DNA from: Salinisphaera shabanensis E1L3A | GTDB lineage: Bacteria; Pseudomonadota; Gammaproteobacteria; Nevskiales; Salinisphaeraceae | Direction of reading: 5' to 3' | Assembly: GCF_000215955.2 (NCBI RefSeq) | Contig: NZ_AFNV02000019.1 | Location: 30,187-94,186 of the forward strand | Length of the DNA stretch: 64,000 nt | Part shown: piece by piece, positions 9,927-17,601 of the stretch | Layout: each line of letters begins with the position of its first letter | How positions within the stretch are numbered: position 1 is the stretch's first letter | Made by a program: the position numbers and the translations under genes | Notes under the pieces: generated by a model | What the model saw: the letters and a program-made list of their open reading frames with translations, nothing else | Database searches by the model: none | Told to the model about the DNA's origin: nothing

Positions 9927-10325
9927 ATGCCTTATCTGCAACTCGACGTGCCCATCGAATATCCCCAGGAAACCAAACGGACGCTGGCACGGCGGCTGGG
10001 TGAAACCTACGCCGAGCGCATGCACACCACACCGCGTCGCGTAAGCGTGGGTTTTCGCGAACTCACCGGTGGCAGTCTCTGGCGTTGCGGCGAGGGGGAG
10101 CCTGAACCGGGCGTGGTAATGATGTGCGATATCCGCCGCGGACGCCCAACCGAATGGCGCGAAGAGCTGGCGATCGCCCTGCTCGACCTGTGTGTAGAAC
10201 ATCTGGAAGTGCCACGCGAACGCATTGCTATCGAATTCACCCAGCATGCCGGCGATGAAATGTTTCGCGACGACGAAGGCTGGGCACGCGACTGGAGCGA
10301 ATCCGAGGCCGAGTCGGACGCCTAG
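9927..10325 (+). CDS. Tautomerase-superfamily protein (4-oxalocrotonate tautomerase-like)
   Basis: 132-residue protein that starts MPYLQLDVPIEYP: the proline directly after the initiator methionine is the catalytic base of the tautomerase superfamily, and the beta-strand pattern of the first 35 residues fits. A basic segment around TPRRVSVGF follows where the second strand is expected. Length is about twice a single OCT unit, as in fused or cis-CaaD-like members. GGAAAG lies 7 bp before the ATG. The acidic C-terminal tail (EMFRDDEGWARDWSE) is unusual. Both sides are flanked by DnaA-box-like modules. The reaction is unknown. Confidence 0.7.
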   Translation: MPYLQLDVPIEYPQETKRTLARRLGETYAERMHTTPRRVSVGFRELTGGSLWRCGEGEPEPGVVMMCDIRRGRPTEWREELAIALLDLCVEHLEVPRERIAIEFTQHAGDEMFRDDEGWARDWSESEAESDA

Positions 10326-10361
10326 AACGGTCTTTGCGGGCTGCTCGGCGGTACAAAATAG

Positions 10362-10462
10362 TTTTCACAATCGCACTGGACAAGCCTGTGGACAAGCCGT
10401 AGTCAAACCTCGCAAAGCATTGGCGGACCTGCATTCAGGCCACGCTGCGCAATTATTGATCA
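10362..10462 (+). repeat. DnaA-box-like module, copy C
   Basis: TTTTCACAA at 10362-10370, TGGACAA at 10377-10383 and TGTGGACAA at 10387-10395. The two GGACAA units are 12 bp apart, about one helical turn. A 50 bp spacer leads to TGCGCAATTATTGATCA at 10446-10462, identical over 16 bases (GCGCAATTATTGATCA) to the AT-rich element of copy A. Confidence 0.75.
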
Positions 10463-10529
10463 CGCGCCGCAGGCCTTGACGTACGGGGTTTTTGCCGATC
10501 CACACTAGGGTCGAATATCCGCCCAGGTT

Positions 10530-10631
10530 TGTACACACAGCCTTGGGATAACGCTGTGGACAAATCGAGCACAGACGCCGCAAACGCCGGTCGTCACTGG
10601 ACTGTCACATCGGCGGCTAATTTATGCGCAA
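10530..10631 (+). repeat. DnaA-box-like module, copy D
   Basis: CACACAG starting at 10534, GGGATAAC at 10545-10552 and TGTGGACAA at 10555-10563, with the same 21 bp first offset as A, C and E. The AT-rich element follows 52 bp later at 10616-10631 (GCTAATTTATGCGCAA); read on the other strand it resembles the TTGCGCAAT core of copies A and C. Confidence 0.75.
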
Positions 10632-10759
10632 CAACGCCGCACCGTCGCCCGGCTTGCGCAATCCGGCGCGCCCCGCAATCTATCCGATAACCGACTAAAC
10701 GGCGCCGAGCACATACATAATTCGCGATGCGGTTGATGTCGCAATCACGTATGGCGAGC

Positions 10760-10791
10760 AAAAAAAACCCGCGGCCTGGCATGGCCGCGGG
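10760..10791 (-). terminator. Rho-independent terminator of the MscS-type channel gene
   Basis: Perfect 9 bp stem (CCCGCGGCC at 10768-10776 with GGCCGCGGG at 10783-10791) around a 6-base loop. On the minus strand it is followed directly by a run of eight U residues. It lies 26 bp past the channel gene stop codon. Confidence 0.92.
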
Positions 10792-10816
10792 TCACCGCTC
10801 CTAAAGCAGCAGTACG

Positions 10817-13240
10817 CTAGGTATCTGCCGGCGCATCACCGGTTTCCTCCGGTGCGGCATCGTCGCCTTTACGCCGTGCCTTACGCGGCTCGGCATGTTC
10901 GCCACTGTCCACCGGCGCTTCGAGAATACGCAAGTTCGCCGGCGGCGCCTTGCCGTCCCGGTCCTCGCCGAAGTAGACCGTCTGATGCGGGAACGGAATC
11001 TCGATCCCGGCCCGATCGAAATGCATCTTGACCAACCGGTTGAAGGCACGGCCCACGCCCCACTGCGTGCCCGGCTTGGTCTTGATCATGATCCGGATAT
11101 TGACCGAGCTGTCGGCCAGCGCCGTCACACCCGGCACGGTCATGTCCTCGAGGATATTGCCGCGTACGTTCTCGTCGGCCTTGAGTTCCTCGAAAGCCTG
11201 ACGCAGGTGATAGACGGCGTTGTCGATATCCTCGCGGTAGCCGATGCCGTACTCGGTACGGAAGTAAGCGAAGTCGCGCTGATAGTTGGTTACAGTGCTT
11301 GCCGACGAGAACGGCACGATATGGTATGAGCCGTCCAGATCGCGAATACCGACGGAACGAATAGTGAGTCGTTCCGCGGTACCGGTCACACCACCTACCG
11401 TGACTACGTCGCCGGTGTTCATCGCATTCTCGAGCTGGATGAACACGCCGGTGATGATGTCCTGCACCAGCTTCTGGGCGCCGAAGCCGATGGCCAGACC
11501 CAGCACACCGGCACCGGCGATCAACGGGCCGATATCCACACCAATCTGAGATAGCGAAATCATCAGCGTCATGGTGATGATCACGATCGCCAATGCGTTA
11601 CGGAACAGCTCCAGAAGCGTTTCCTGACGCGGTGTAGGCTTGCCCGCACCGGTATTCGGGTTCAGACGGTGCTCGATAATGCTGGCTGCAATCAGCCAAA
11701 GCAGTGCCGCGGCCAGCAACACGATCGCCACGCGGGTCAGCGTGGAAACGGTCTGCAGACCGACATCCGAGGCAAGCCATGCGCCCAGATCGAACAGGTC
11801 CCAGGCATTGGCCACCACCAGCGCGAATACCACCAGGATCACCACCCGAATAACCTTGAGCGCATTGGGCACGTAGGAATTCACCCGCGCCTCGAGCATG
11901 GGCAGCTTGGCGCGGACGTTGTCCGAGAACGTCACACGCTTACCGATCGCCTTCGATAGCAAGCCGGAAAGGCCAAGGGCAACCGCCGCCGCGATGAGTG
12001 TTTCCAGGGTCGCCGACAACATGAACGGCAGCGCATTCGTCGGATCGACCTGGCTGGAAACGAACAGCGTGGTGAAATAAGCCACGGCCAGAATCACCCA
12101 CAGCTTCGACATCAGCTTGAACAGCACACCGAAGAAGCCGATCGACGCCGTCTCCGACATCCGATGCAGGCGTTCATTGAACAGCTGACGGTTTTTGAAA
12201 ATAACCACCAGCGCGTAGATATAGGCGCCACCCATGAGCAGAAAGCTCACAACCGCGCCCAGAAAGAACGACAGCTGTACGTTGATGATCGGCACCAGCA
12301 CCAGCAGGCCGTAGCCGATGATGCCGACGAACCAGCGCAGACGCACGCTCCACCAACCGGCGATGGAACTGGGTATGTTGATCAACCGCAGGCTGTCGTA
12401 ACGCGCTGCAAACACGGCACGAATCGCGACTTTGGTGAGCTCGATAAGCGCGAAAGCGTTGATGAACAACGACTCGCGCGTGCCGATGCTGCCGGCCTCG
12501 CCGAACGCGTAGAGGCCGGCCAGATAGCCCGCGCCGCAGGCCAGAAGAACGACCGCAACATCGACGATTGCCGCCAGTACGATGGCTGTACCTCGTCGAA
12601 TCAGCACGCCGGCGCCGGTTTCGGCGCGCTGTGAAAACCGGCCGATTGCCGAAAACACCGTGCCCGCGAGCAAACGCAGAACCAGAAAGGAAGCCACCGT
12701 CGCGACGCCCACCAACGCAAATGTAGTAATCGCGGCGACGAACGCGGACATATCGAATTCCGGCCCCGGGCCGCGATCTTCATCAAGCGACGTGAGCATC
12801 GTCCACGTAGCCGATACACGCTCGCCGATTACCTCGGCCCACCCGGCCGTGGTCTGGGCGAAACGCCGGGCAAAGGACACCCGCTCTTCGCTGGCGGCGG
12901 CCTGTTCGGCTGTCGCGCTATCGCCGTCGGGGGCTTTTTCCAGCGCCGGATCCTGGCCGGCCTCGGGCGGCGGCGGCAATGCGCTCTCGGCGTTCTCGTC
13001 ATTACCCGCCTGTGCCGCCTGCCGCAGCTGATCGACGATCTGCGCGCGCGATTCGTCGTTTTCCAGTAAATCGGCGAGTTGCGTGAGTGGCAACACTTCG
13101 CTGGCGGTATCGCCGTTGGGCGTTTCACCCGACTGCTGGGCCATCGCCTGGGGAGCAATGACCGTTACTACAAGGGCAAAAAACAGAACGAATATCCGCA
13201 GGGCGTCAAACGCCGGTCGCGAAGCGCAGGCTCGATTCAT
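10817..13240 (-). CDS. Large MscS-family mechanosensitive ion channel
   Basis: Inner-membrane channel of 807 residues that would release solutes on hypo-osmotic shock. A cleavable signal peptide (about residues 1-33, ending AMAQQ) leads to a periplasmic, acidic and Q/E-rich region with helices (to about 150), then a long series of membrane helices (about 180-560). The C-terminal MscS module (about 545-755) contains the pore-lining helix LIAGAGVLGLAIGFGAQKL and the beta domain NTGDVVTVGGVTG. The charged tail (about 770-807) is a lineage extra. The layout resembles the multi-helix YbdG/YnaI/MscK-type channels. GAGGAAAGA precedes the ATG at 13240. A hairpin-overlapped promoter lies upstream. Confidence 0.92.
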   Translation of the reverse strand: MNRACASRPAFDALRIFVLFFALVVTVIAPQAMAQQSGETPNGDTASEVLPLTQLADLLENDESRAQIVDQLRQAAQAGNDENAESALPPPPEAGQDPALEKAPDGDSATAEQAAASEERVSFARRFAQTTAGWAEVIGERVSATWTMLTSLDEDRGPGPEFDMSAFVAAITTFALVGVATVASFLVLRLLAGTVFSAIGRFSQRAETGAGVLIRRGTAIVLAAIVDVAVVLLACGAGYLAGLYAFGEAGSIGTRESLFINAFALIELTKVAIRAVFAARYDSLRLINIPSSIAGWWSVRLRWFVGIIGYGLLVLVPIINVQLSFFLGAVVSFLLMGGAYIYALVVIFKNRQLFNERLHRMSETASIGFFGVLFKLMSKLWVILAVAYFTTLFVSSQVDPTNALPFMLSATLETLIAAAVALGLSGLLSKAIGKRVTFSDNVRAKLPMLEARVNSYVPNALKVIRVVILVVFALVVANAWDLFDLGAWLASDVGLQTVSTLTRVAIVLLAAALLWLIAASIIEHRLNPNTGAGKPTPRQETLLELFRNALAIVIITMTLMISLSQIGVDIGPLIAGAGVLGLAIGFGAQKLVQDIITGVFIQLENAMNTGDVVTVGGVTGTAERLTIRSVGIRDLDGSYHIVPFSSASTVTNYQRDFAYFRTEYGIGYREDIDNAVYHLRQAFEELKADENVRGNILEDMTVPGVTALADSSVNIRIMIKTKPGTQWGVGRAFNRLVKMHFDRAGIEIPFPHQTVYFGEDRDGKAPPANLRILEAPVDSGEHAEPRKARRKGDDAAPEETGDAPADT

Positions 13241-13323
13241 ATCGCGTCTTTCCTCGATAGATACGGAGAGCGTAATAGTCGTTACCGCACCGCAGCACGC
13301 CAACCGACCGTGATTTGGCGCAT

Positions 13324-13352
13324 ATAATGACCGCAGCAGTGCACAGTGACAA
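13324..13352 (-). promoter_or_regulatory. Candidate sigma-70 promoter of the MscS-type channel gene
   Basis: On the minus strand TTGTCA (13352-13347) and CATTAT (13329-13324) are separated by 17 bp, with about 77 nt of leader to the start codon. A second possible -10, TATATG, overlaps. The -35 sits in the loop of the large inverted repeat at 13333-13372. Confidence 0.4.
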
Positions 13353-13372
13353 ATTGCACTGTGCACTGCTGC
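13333..13372. repeat. Perfect 16 bp inverted repeat overlapping the channel promoter
   Basis: Arms GCAGCAGTGCACAGTG (13333-13348) and its exact complement (13357-13372) flank an 8-base centre. No U run follows on either strand, so it is not a standard terminator. Its position over the candidate -35 and spacer suggests an operator, or a structured RNA end. Confidence 0.6.
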
Positions 13373-13528
13373 ATGGGTTGGCTATGTCCGAAGGCAACGA
13401 TTTGGCCGCCAGACCACCGTTGCGTTCGCCAATTCACGTTCCGCGTTGCCGTACTGGCGATAACCCCGTCGGTCATGCGTGGCTAACCACGACGTACCAA
13501 GCGAACCTTTCACGCGGGTTAGGCATGA

Positions 13529-14109
13529 TTACCGAGGTTCGTTCAAAGGCTTGGCCATAATCAGGCATGTACTGCCGTCGCTGCCGATCACGATTTCGGT
13601 GGTCGGCAGATTGGTCTCGTCGCCGCCGGGCTCAAACTCGGTGACCGTACCCGCCACTTCGACCACATCGCCGACGGCGACCGGAGCGCCGTCGCGACGG
13701 ATCGGCTCACCGCCGGTAAACACCAGAACGGCGTCGCTGATGGCGCTGTTCGCATCGCCGACCGGATCCTGAAAATAGAAGCTGTTACTGGTGATTGCCG
13801 TCGCTACACCCGGCACGCCTGCCACCGCATTGTCGCGCTGGGGTGAAAGGTGCACCGCGCCCTGAATATCGTAAATACGCAAGCCGATGACGGCGTTATC
13901 CGGAATGCCTTCGTCATCCGGCGTACCGGTGTCTGGCCTACTGCTGTGGCCATATTCAGTGTAGCGAGCGCGGCGACAAACGTGCGCGTATCGGAATCGG
14001 CCTCGTTAATGAGAATCGACGCCTGCGCATAGGCACCGGTCGCAATAGAACAACAGAGCGCGGCCGCGGTCAGACGAAGCGCGTGCAGCGTGGATAAGGC
14101 GCATGCCAA
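13529..14109 (-). pseudogene. Decayed ExeM-type extracellular endonuclease gene
   Basis: Remnant of a secreted nuclease (lamin-tail plus OB-fold plus endonuclease/exonuclease/phosphatase type). The start at 14109 encodes a good signal peptide (to about residue 29, GAYAQ) and then ILINEADSDT, the usual opening of the lamin-tail domain. That frame soon becomes senseless, while the next frame from about 13910 to 13529 reads IPDNAVIGLRIYDIQGAVHL and the OB-fold segment with SFYFQDP. Most of the lamin-tail domain is deleted, the frame is shifted, and the catalytic C-terminal half is missing: a stop falls at 13529 and nothing homologous follows. Not functional as an enzyme. Confidence 0.8.
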
Positions 14110-14224
14110 CCGATTACGCGTTCAATACGAACCACTCCAGCCTGGCGACGATACGTGACAGCTTGCGGTCGCGGGCATCACCGGATGCTGACAGCGCCCG
14201 CATGCTGCGCGGCCGCACGGTGCT

Positions 14225-14875
14225 TCAGCCGGAAACGGTTCCGTGAGACGCTGGGGAAGCTGCCGCGCGGTCGTACAAAGCAGCCAGACACTTGCGGTGG
14301 AAGTAGTCTTTTTGTTCACGCAGTGAGAACAATCGAGGTGCGAACAGCCAGGTTTGGGTTACGCCCATGAGATAGGTGTAGGTCTGGAGCGCCAGCGCTG
14401 GCGCAGGGTCGCCCTCGGGCAACAGGCCGTGTTGCCGCGCTTGGCCGATCAGCGTTTCGAACAGCTCGATAATCGCTCGAGTCAGTTCACGCTCGCGACG
14501 TACGGTTCGAGCCATACGCTGGGTAAGTTCGGTCTTGTTCATGAGAATTTCGAACGACTGGCGATGACGCTTGTCATCCACCAGCAGATCGAACCAGCCC
14601 ATGATAAAAGAGCTCAGGCGGTCGACCGGATCAGGCGTATCGGCACGCGCAGTGTCGACCAGCGCCTGTAGCGGCGTCTGCGAATAGGCGATCACCGCCT
14701 CGAACAGTTCGTCCTTGTTCTTGAAATGCCAATAGATCGGGCCGCGACTCATGCCGGCGTCCTTTGCGATCATCGCCAGAGTGGTGCCGGAATAGCCGTG
14801 CCGGCTGAATAGCCGCAGGCCAGCATCGATGACCTTGAGCCGGGTCTGCTCGGCCTGTTCTGGAGTACGTCTCAT
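14225..14875 (-). CDS. TetR/AcrR-family transcriptional regulator
   Basis: 216-residue repressor-type protein. The N-terminal helix-turn-helix (about residues 10-56) reads GYSGTTLAMIAKDAGMSRG followed by PIYWHFKNKDELFEAV, very close to AcrR/TtgR/MexR-type members; the C-terminal ligand domain resembles the TetR_C_2 (AcrR-like) fold. It lies 93 bp downstream of the ABC binding-protein gene in the same direction and may be cotranscribed with the nitrogen block. A 24 bp palindrome at 17533-17556 has the size and arm spacing of AcrR-type operators and is a reasonable target. The ligand is unknown. Confidence 0.9.
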   Translation of the reverse strand: MRRTPEQAEQTRLKVIDAGLRLFSRHGYSGTTLAMIAKDAGMSRGPIYWHFKNKDELFEAVIAYSQTPLQALVDTARADTPDPVDRLSSFIMGWFDLLVDDKRHRQSFEILMNKTELTQRMARTVRRERELTRAIIELFETLIGQARQHGLLPEGDPAPALALQTYTYLMGVTQTWLFAPRLFSLREQKDYFHRKCLAALYDRAAASPASHGTVSG

Positions 14876-14911
14876 GGCGTCATGATCGGTAGCGTGGCCC
14901 CTGCACGCAAG

Positions 14912-14943
14912 ACGGGCGGCCGACTTCGCCGCCGACCGCCCGT
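14912..14943. terminator. Weak hairpin between the binding-protein and TetR genes
   Basis: ACGGGCGG at 14912-14919 pairs with CCGCCCGT at 14936-14943. On the minus strand the T run after it is poor, so it is at most a partial terminator or attenuator between the two genes. Confidence 0.35.
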
Positions 14944-14968
14944 TTGTAGTGCCGGGGTGAGCTACGCT

Positions 14969-16039
14969 CTAGAGCGCGTCGTCAGCCGCCATCTGCATAT
15001 AGGTGGTATCGAAGCGCAGGTTGAGATTGCTCTCATCGCCCAGGATCCGATCGCCGGGAAACTCGATACCGACAAAATCGGCGCTGGCTGCGCCCTCGCC
15101 CAGCAAGCCCTTTTCGAACGAGAACTGACGCACGCTATCCATGGCCTCATAGGCCTGGTCGCTGGAGATGAACTCGATCGCGGCACCCGGCGTATAGAAC
15201 ATCTTCATACCGTCGAGCTGGGCTTCGTAGCCTTCACGATCGGTACCCGAGGCTTCGCCCAGATAGGCTCGCACTTCTCTGCCCTTGGCGGTATCCGCGC
15301 CGAGATCGGCCATCATTTCGTACCAGGCGCCGACCAGTGCCTTGCCGAGCGCCGGGTTCACTTTCAGCGTTTCGGTATTCACCAGCGTGAGGTCCTTGAT
15401 GTGACCCGGGATCTGGCTGGAATCGAAGATTTCGTGAGAACCGGGCGTTTCAGCGACCGTGCTCAGCAAAGGGTTCCAGGTGACGACCGTACGGACGGTG
15501 TTGCCCTGAAACGCGGCAACGATATCCGCATCCGAGGTATTGACCAGATTCACGTCGGGTTCGGCCAGGCCATTTTGTTCCAATGCGCGGGCCAGCAAAT
15601 AGTGTGAGACGGACAGCTGCACGAGATTGATCGTCTCGCCTTCGAGTTCGGCAACCGACTTGGCATCCTTGGAAACGATACCGTCGTTGCCGTTGGAATA
15701 ATCGCCCACGATCAACGCCGTGGTGTCGACGCCGGAGGCCGCGGGAATGGATAGCGCATCCATGCTGGTTGCCACCACACCATCGAACTGGCCGGTCGTG
15801 TACTGGTTGATGGACTCGATGTAATCATTGATTTGAACGATTTCTACATCGATATCGTATTTATCGGCCCATTTGTCCATGATTCCGGAGGTTTTTACAT
15901 AGTCCCAGGGGATCCAGCCGGCATAGATGGTCCAGGCGATTCGAAACGAATCACGTTTGCCGGCGGCCTGGGCTGTGCCCAGGCTGGCGGTCAGTGCAAT
16001 CGCTGCGACAGCCAGCGTTAAAGATTTCTTGAAGTTCAT
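14969..16039 (-). CDS. ABC transporter substrate-binding protein, urea-carboxylase-region type
   Basis: Periplasmic binding protein of 356 residues with a clear signal peptide (about 1-25, cleavage after AQA). The body, starting FRIAWTIYAGWIPWDYVKTSGIMDKW, is characteristic of the NMT1/TauA-like family often found beside urea carboxylase genes (known as the putative urea ABC transporter binding protein). Such proteins deliver a small nitrogen compound to an inner-membrane permease; no permease or ATPase gene is present in the window. It begins 44 bp after the glutamine synthetase stop and probably shares its transcript. The ligand (urea, guanidine or a related amide) is inferred only from family context. 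Confidence 0.85.
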   Translation of the reverse strand: MNFKKSLTLAVAAIALTASLGTAQAAGKRDSFRIAWTIYAGWIPWDYVKTSGIMDKWADKYDIDVEIVQINDYIESINQYTTGQFDGVVATSMDALSIPAASGVDTTALIVGDYSNGNDGIVSKDAKSVAELEGETINLVQLSVSHYLLARALEQNGLAEPDVNLVNTSDADIVAAFQGNTVRTVVTWNPLLSTVAETPGSHEIFDSSQIPGHIKDLTLVNTETLKVNPALGKALVGAWYEMMADLGADTAKGREVRAYLGEASGTDREGYEAQLDGMKMFYTPGAAIEFISSDQAYEAMDSVRQFSFEKGLLGEGAASADFVGIEFPGDRILGDESNLNLRFDTTYMQMAADDAL

Positions 16040-16082
16040 CGGTCAGGTCTCCCGGTTCGTGGTCCAGTCACTCGAAAATGGC

Positions 16083-17441
16083 TTAAAACAATTTCAGATA
16101 ACGCTCGATTTCCCAGTTCGAAACCGCGGTGTGGTAGCTCTCCCACTCGCTGCGCTTGAAATCGACGTACGCATCGAACATGCGATCGCCAAACACATCC
16201 CGTGCCAACGGATCGGCGGCGAAGTCGGTAATCGCCTCGCCGAGCGTGCGTGGCAGCATGGTCACGCCCATCTCGTCGATCTCGGCGTCGCTGTAGCGAT
16301 ACATGTTCTCGCGGTGCGGCTCGCCGGCATCCATGGCGTTTTCGATGCCTTCCAGGCCTGCGGCCAAGACCAGCGCCGCCCCCAGATAGGGGTTGCAGGC
16401 AATATCCGCTGCACGGCATTCCACGCGTGAGCCCACGCCGGGAATACGGATCATGTTGGTGCGGTTGTTGTTGCCGTAGCAGGCGAACACCGGCGCCCAT
16501 GTAGAACCTGACATGCTGCCCTGACGCACCAGGCGCTTGTAGCTGTTCACGGTCGGGGCGATCACCGCACTGATAGCACGGGCATGCTTGAGCACGCCGG
16601 CAATGAACTGATAACCCAGTTCGGATACGCCACAGCCATACGGATCGCCTTTCTCTGGCGAAAACAGGTTCTCGCCGGTTTCGGCGTCGGCCAGCGACAT
16701 GTTGTAGTGCGCCCCGCTGCCGGTCTTGTCCGAATATGGCTTGGGCATGAAGCTCGCGAACGCGCCGTGCTTGCGGGCGATCTCGTTGGCCATCATGCGA
16801 AAGAACACGAAGCGATCAGACATGGTCAGCGCATCGGCGAATTTGAAGTCGGTTTCGAACTGGCCGTTGGCGTCTTCATGGTCGAAGGAATACACGTCCC
16901 AGCCGAGGCCGTTCATGGCATCGACCAGTTCGTCGATGATCGGCAGGTTGTCGATCAGACCGCGCGGGTCGTAGCACGGCTTGGCCAGCGAATCGCGTTC
17001 GCTCAGCGGCGCGAAGCCGCCGTCGTGGGTATCGCGAAAGAGGAAGAACTCGGTCTCGATACCTAGATTGAAGGTAAAGCCCATGGCCTTGGCACGTTCG
17101 AGCTGGCGCTTGAGAATGGTGCGCGAACAGGCCTCGAATGGCGCGCCGTCCAAATACAGATCGCCGGCAAACCAGGCCAGGCGTGTATCCCAGGGGCATA
17201 CGGTCGCCGAGGCCGCATCCGGCATGGCGGCGACTTCGTTATCCGAAATATCCTGGGGTACACCATCGAGGGCAGCGCCCGTATACAGCTCGCTGCCTTG
17301 GAACATGTTGTCCAGATGGTCGAGCGGCACGAACTTGCCTTTGACACAGCCATGGATATCCACATAGCTGGCCATCGCGTATTTCACGCCCTGTTCTGCA
17401 AGACTCGCCTGCAGCGAGGCGGTATCCACGATATTTCCCAT
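16083..17441 (-). CDS. glnT: Type III glutamine synthetase (GlnT family)
   Basis: ATP-dependent ligation of ammonia (or methylamine in some relatives) to glutamate, cytoplasmic. The 452-residue length and the opening YAMASYVDIHGCVKGKFVPL fit the type III family. Catalytic landmarks include the metal-binding FNLGIETEFFLF (about residue 120), the GSGAHYNMSL histidine motif (about 240), VNSYKRL and the phosphate-binding R-containing segment NRTNMIRIPG. No adenylylation tyrosine region typical of GlnA is evident. It is followed by the binding-protein gene and diverges from a MetX-like gene across a palindromic promoter, which suggests joint control of nitrogen scavenging. Confidence 0.9.
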   Translation of the reverse strand: MGNIVDTASLQASLAEQGVKYAMASYVDIHGCVKGKFVPLDHLDNMFQGSELYTGAALDGVPQDISDNEVAAMPDAASATVCPWDTRLAWFAGDLYLDGAPFEACSRTILKRQLERAKAMGFTFNLGIETEFFLFRDTHDGGFAPLSERDSLAKPCYDPRGLIDNLPIIDELVDAMNGLGWDVYSFDHEDANGQFETDFKFADALTMSDRFVFFRMMANEIARKHGAFASFMPKPYSDKTGSGAHYNMSLADAETGENLFSPEKGDPYGCGVSELGYQFIAGVLKHARAISAVIAPTVNSYKRLVRQGSMSGSTWAPVFACYGNNNRTNMIRIPGVGSRVECRAADIACNPYLGAALVLAAGLEGIENAMDAGEPHRENMYRYSDAEIDEMGVTMLPRTLGEAITDFAADPLARDVFGDRMFDAYVDFKRSEWESYHTAVSNWEIERYLKLF

Positions 17442-17528
17442 CGAATCGGTCCTTGGTTTTTCCGTATGAAACGTCAGCGCGAGATCGCCCTGTCATCCGA
17501 CGCAGCCCTGCCGCGCTTAACCAAGCCC

Positions 17529-17556
17529 TTACAATATACATGCCAGCCTGTATATT
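17529..17556 (+). promoter_or_regulatory. Promoter with overlapping 24 bp palindromic operator
   Basis: TTACAA (17529-17534) and TATATT (17551-17556) are 16 bp apart and face the MetX-like gene. The palindrome AATATACA-N8-TGTATATT (17533-17556) has perfect 8 bp arms and covers the promoter; its left arm also provides a TATATT -10 on the other strand toward the glutamine synthetase gene. The architecture fits a TetR/AcrR-type operator controlling both directions. Confidence 0.6.
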
Positions 17557-17601
17557 TAATTAAAAATAGTTACTTAAAAGCAATAGACCAGGCCCGATAA
17601 A

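Larger units (their letters stand above)
10326..10816. other. Gene-poor region with DnaA-box-like modules C and D and a terminator
   Basis: A 491 bp spacer between the tautomerase-like gene and the MscS-type channel gene. It holds two copies of the DnaA-box-like module and, at its right end, a strong rho-independent terminator for the channel gene. I see no coding sequence. Confidence 0.7.
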
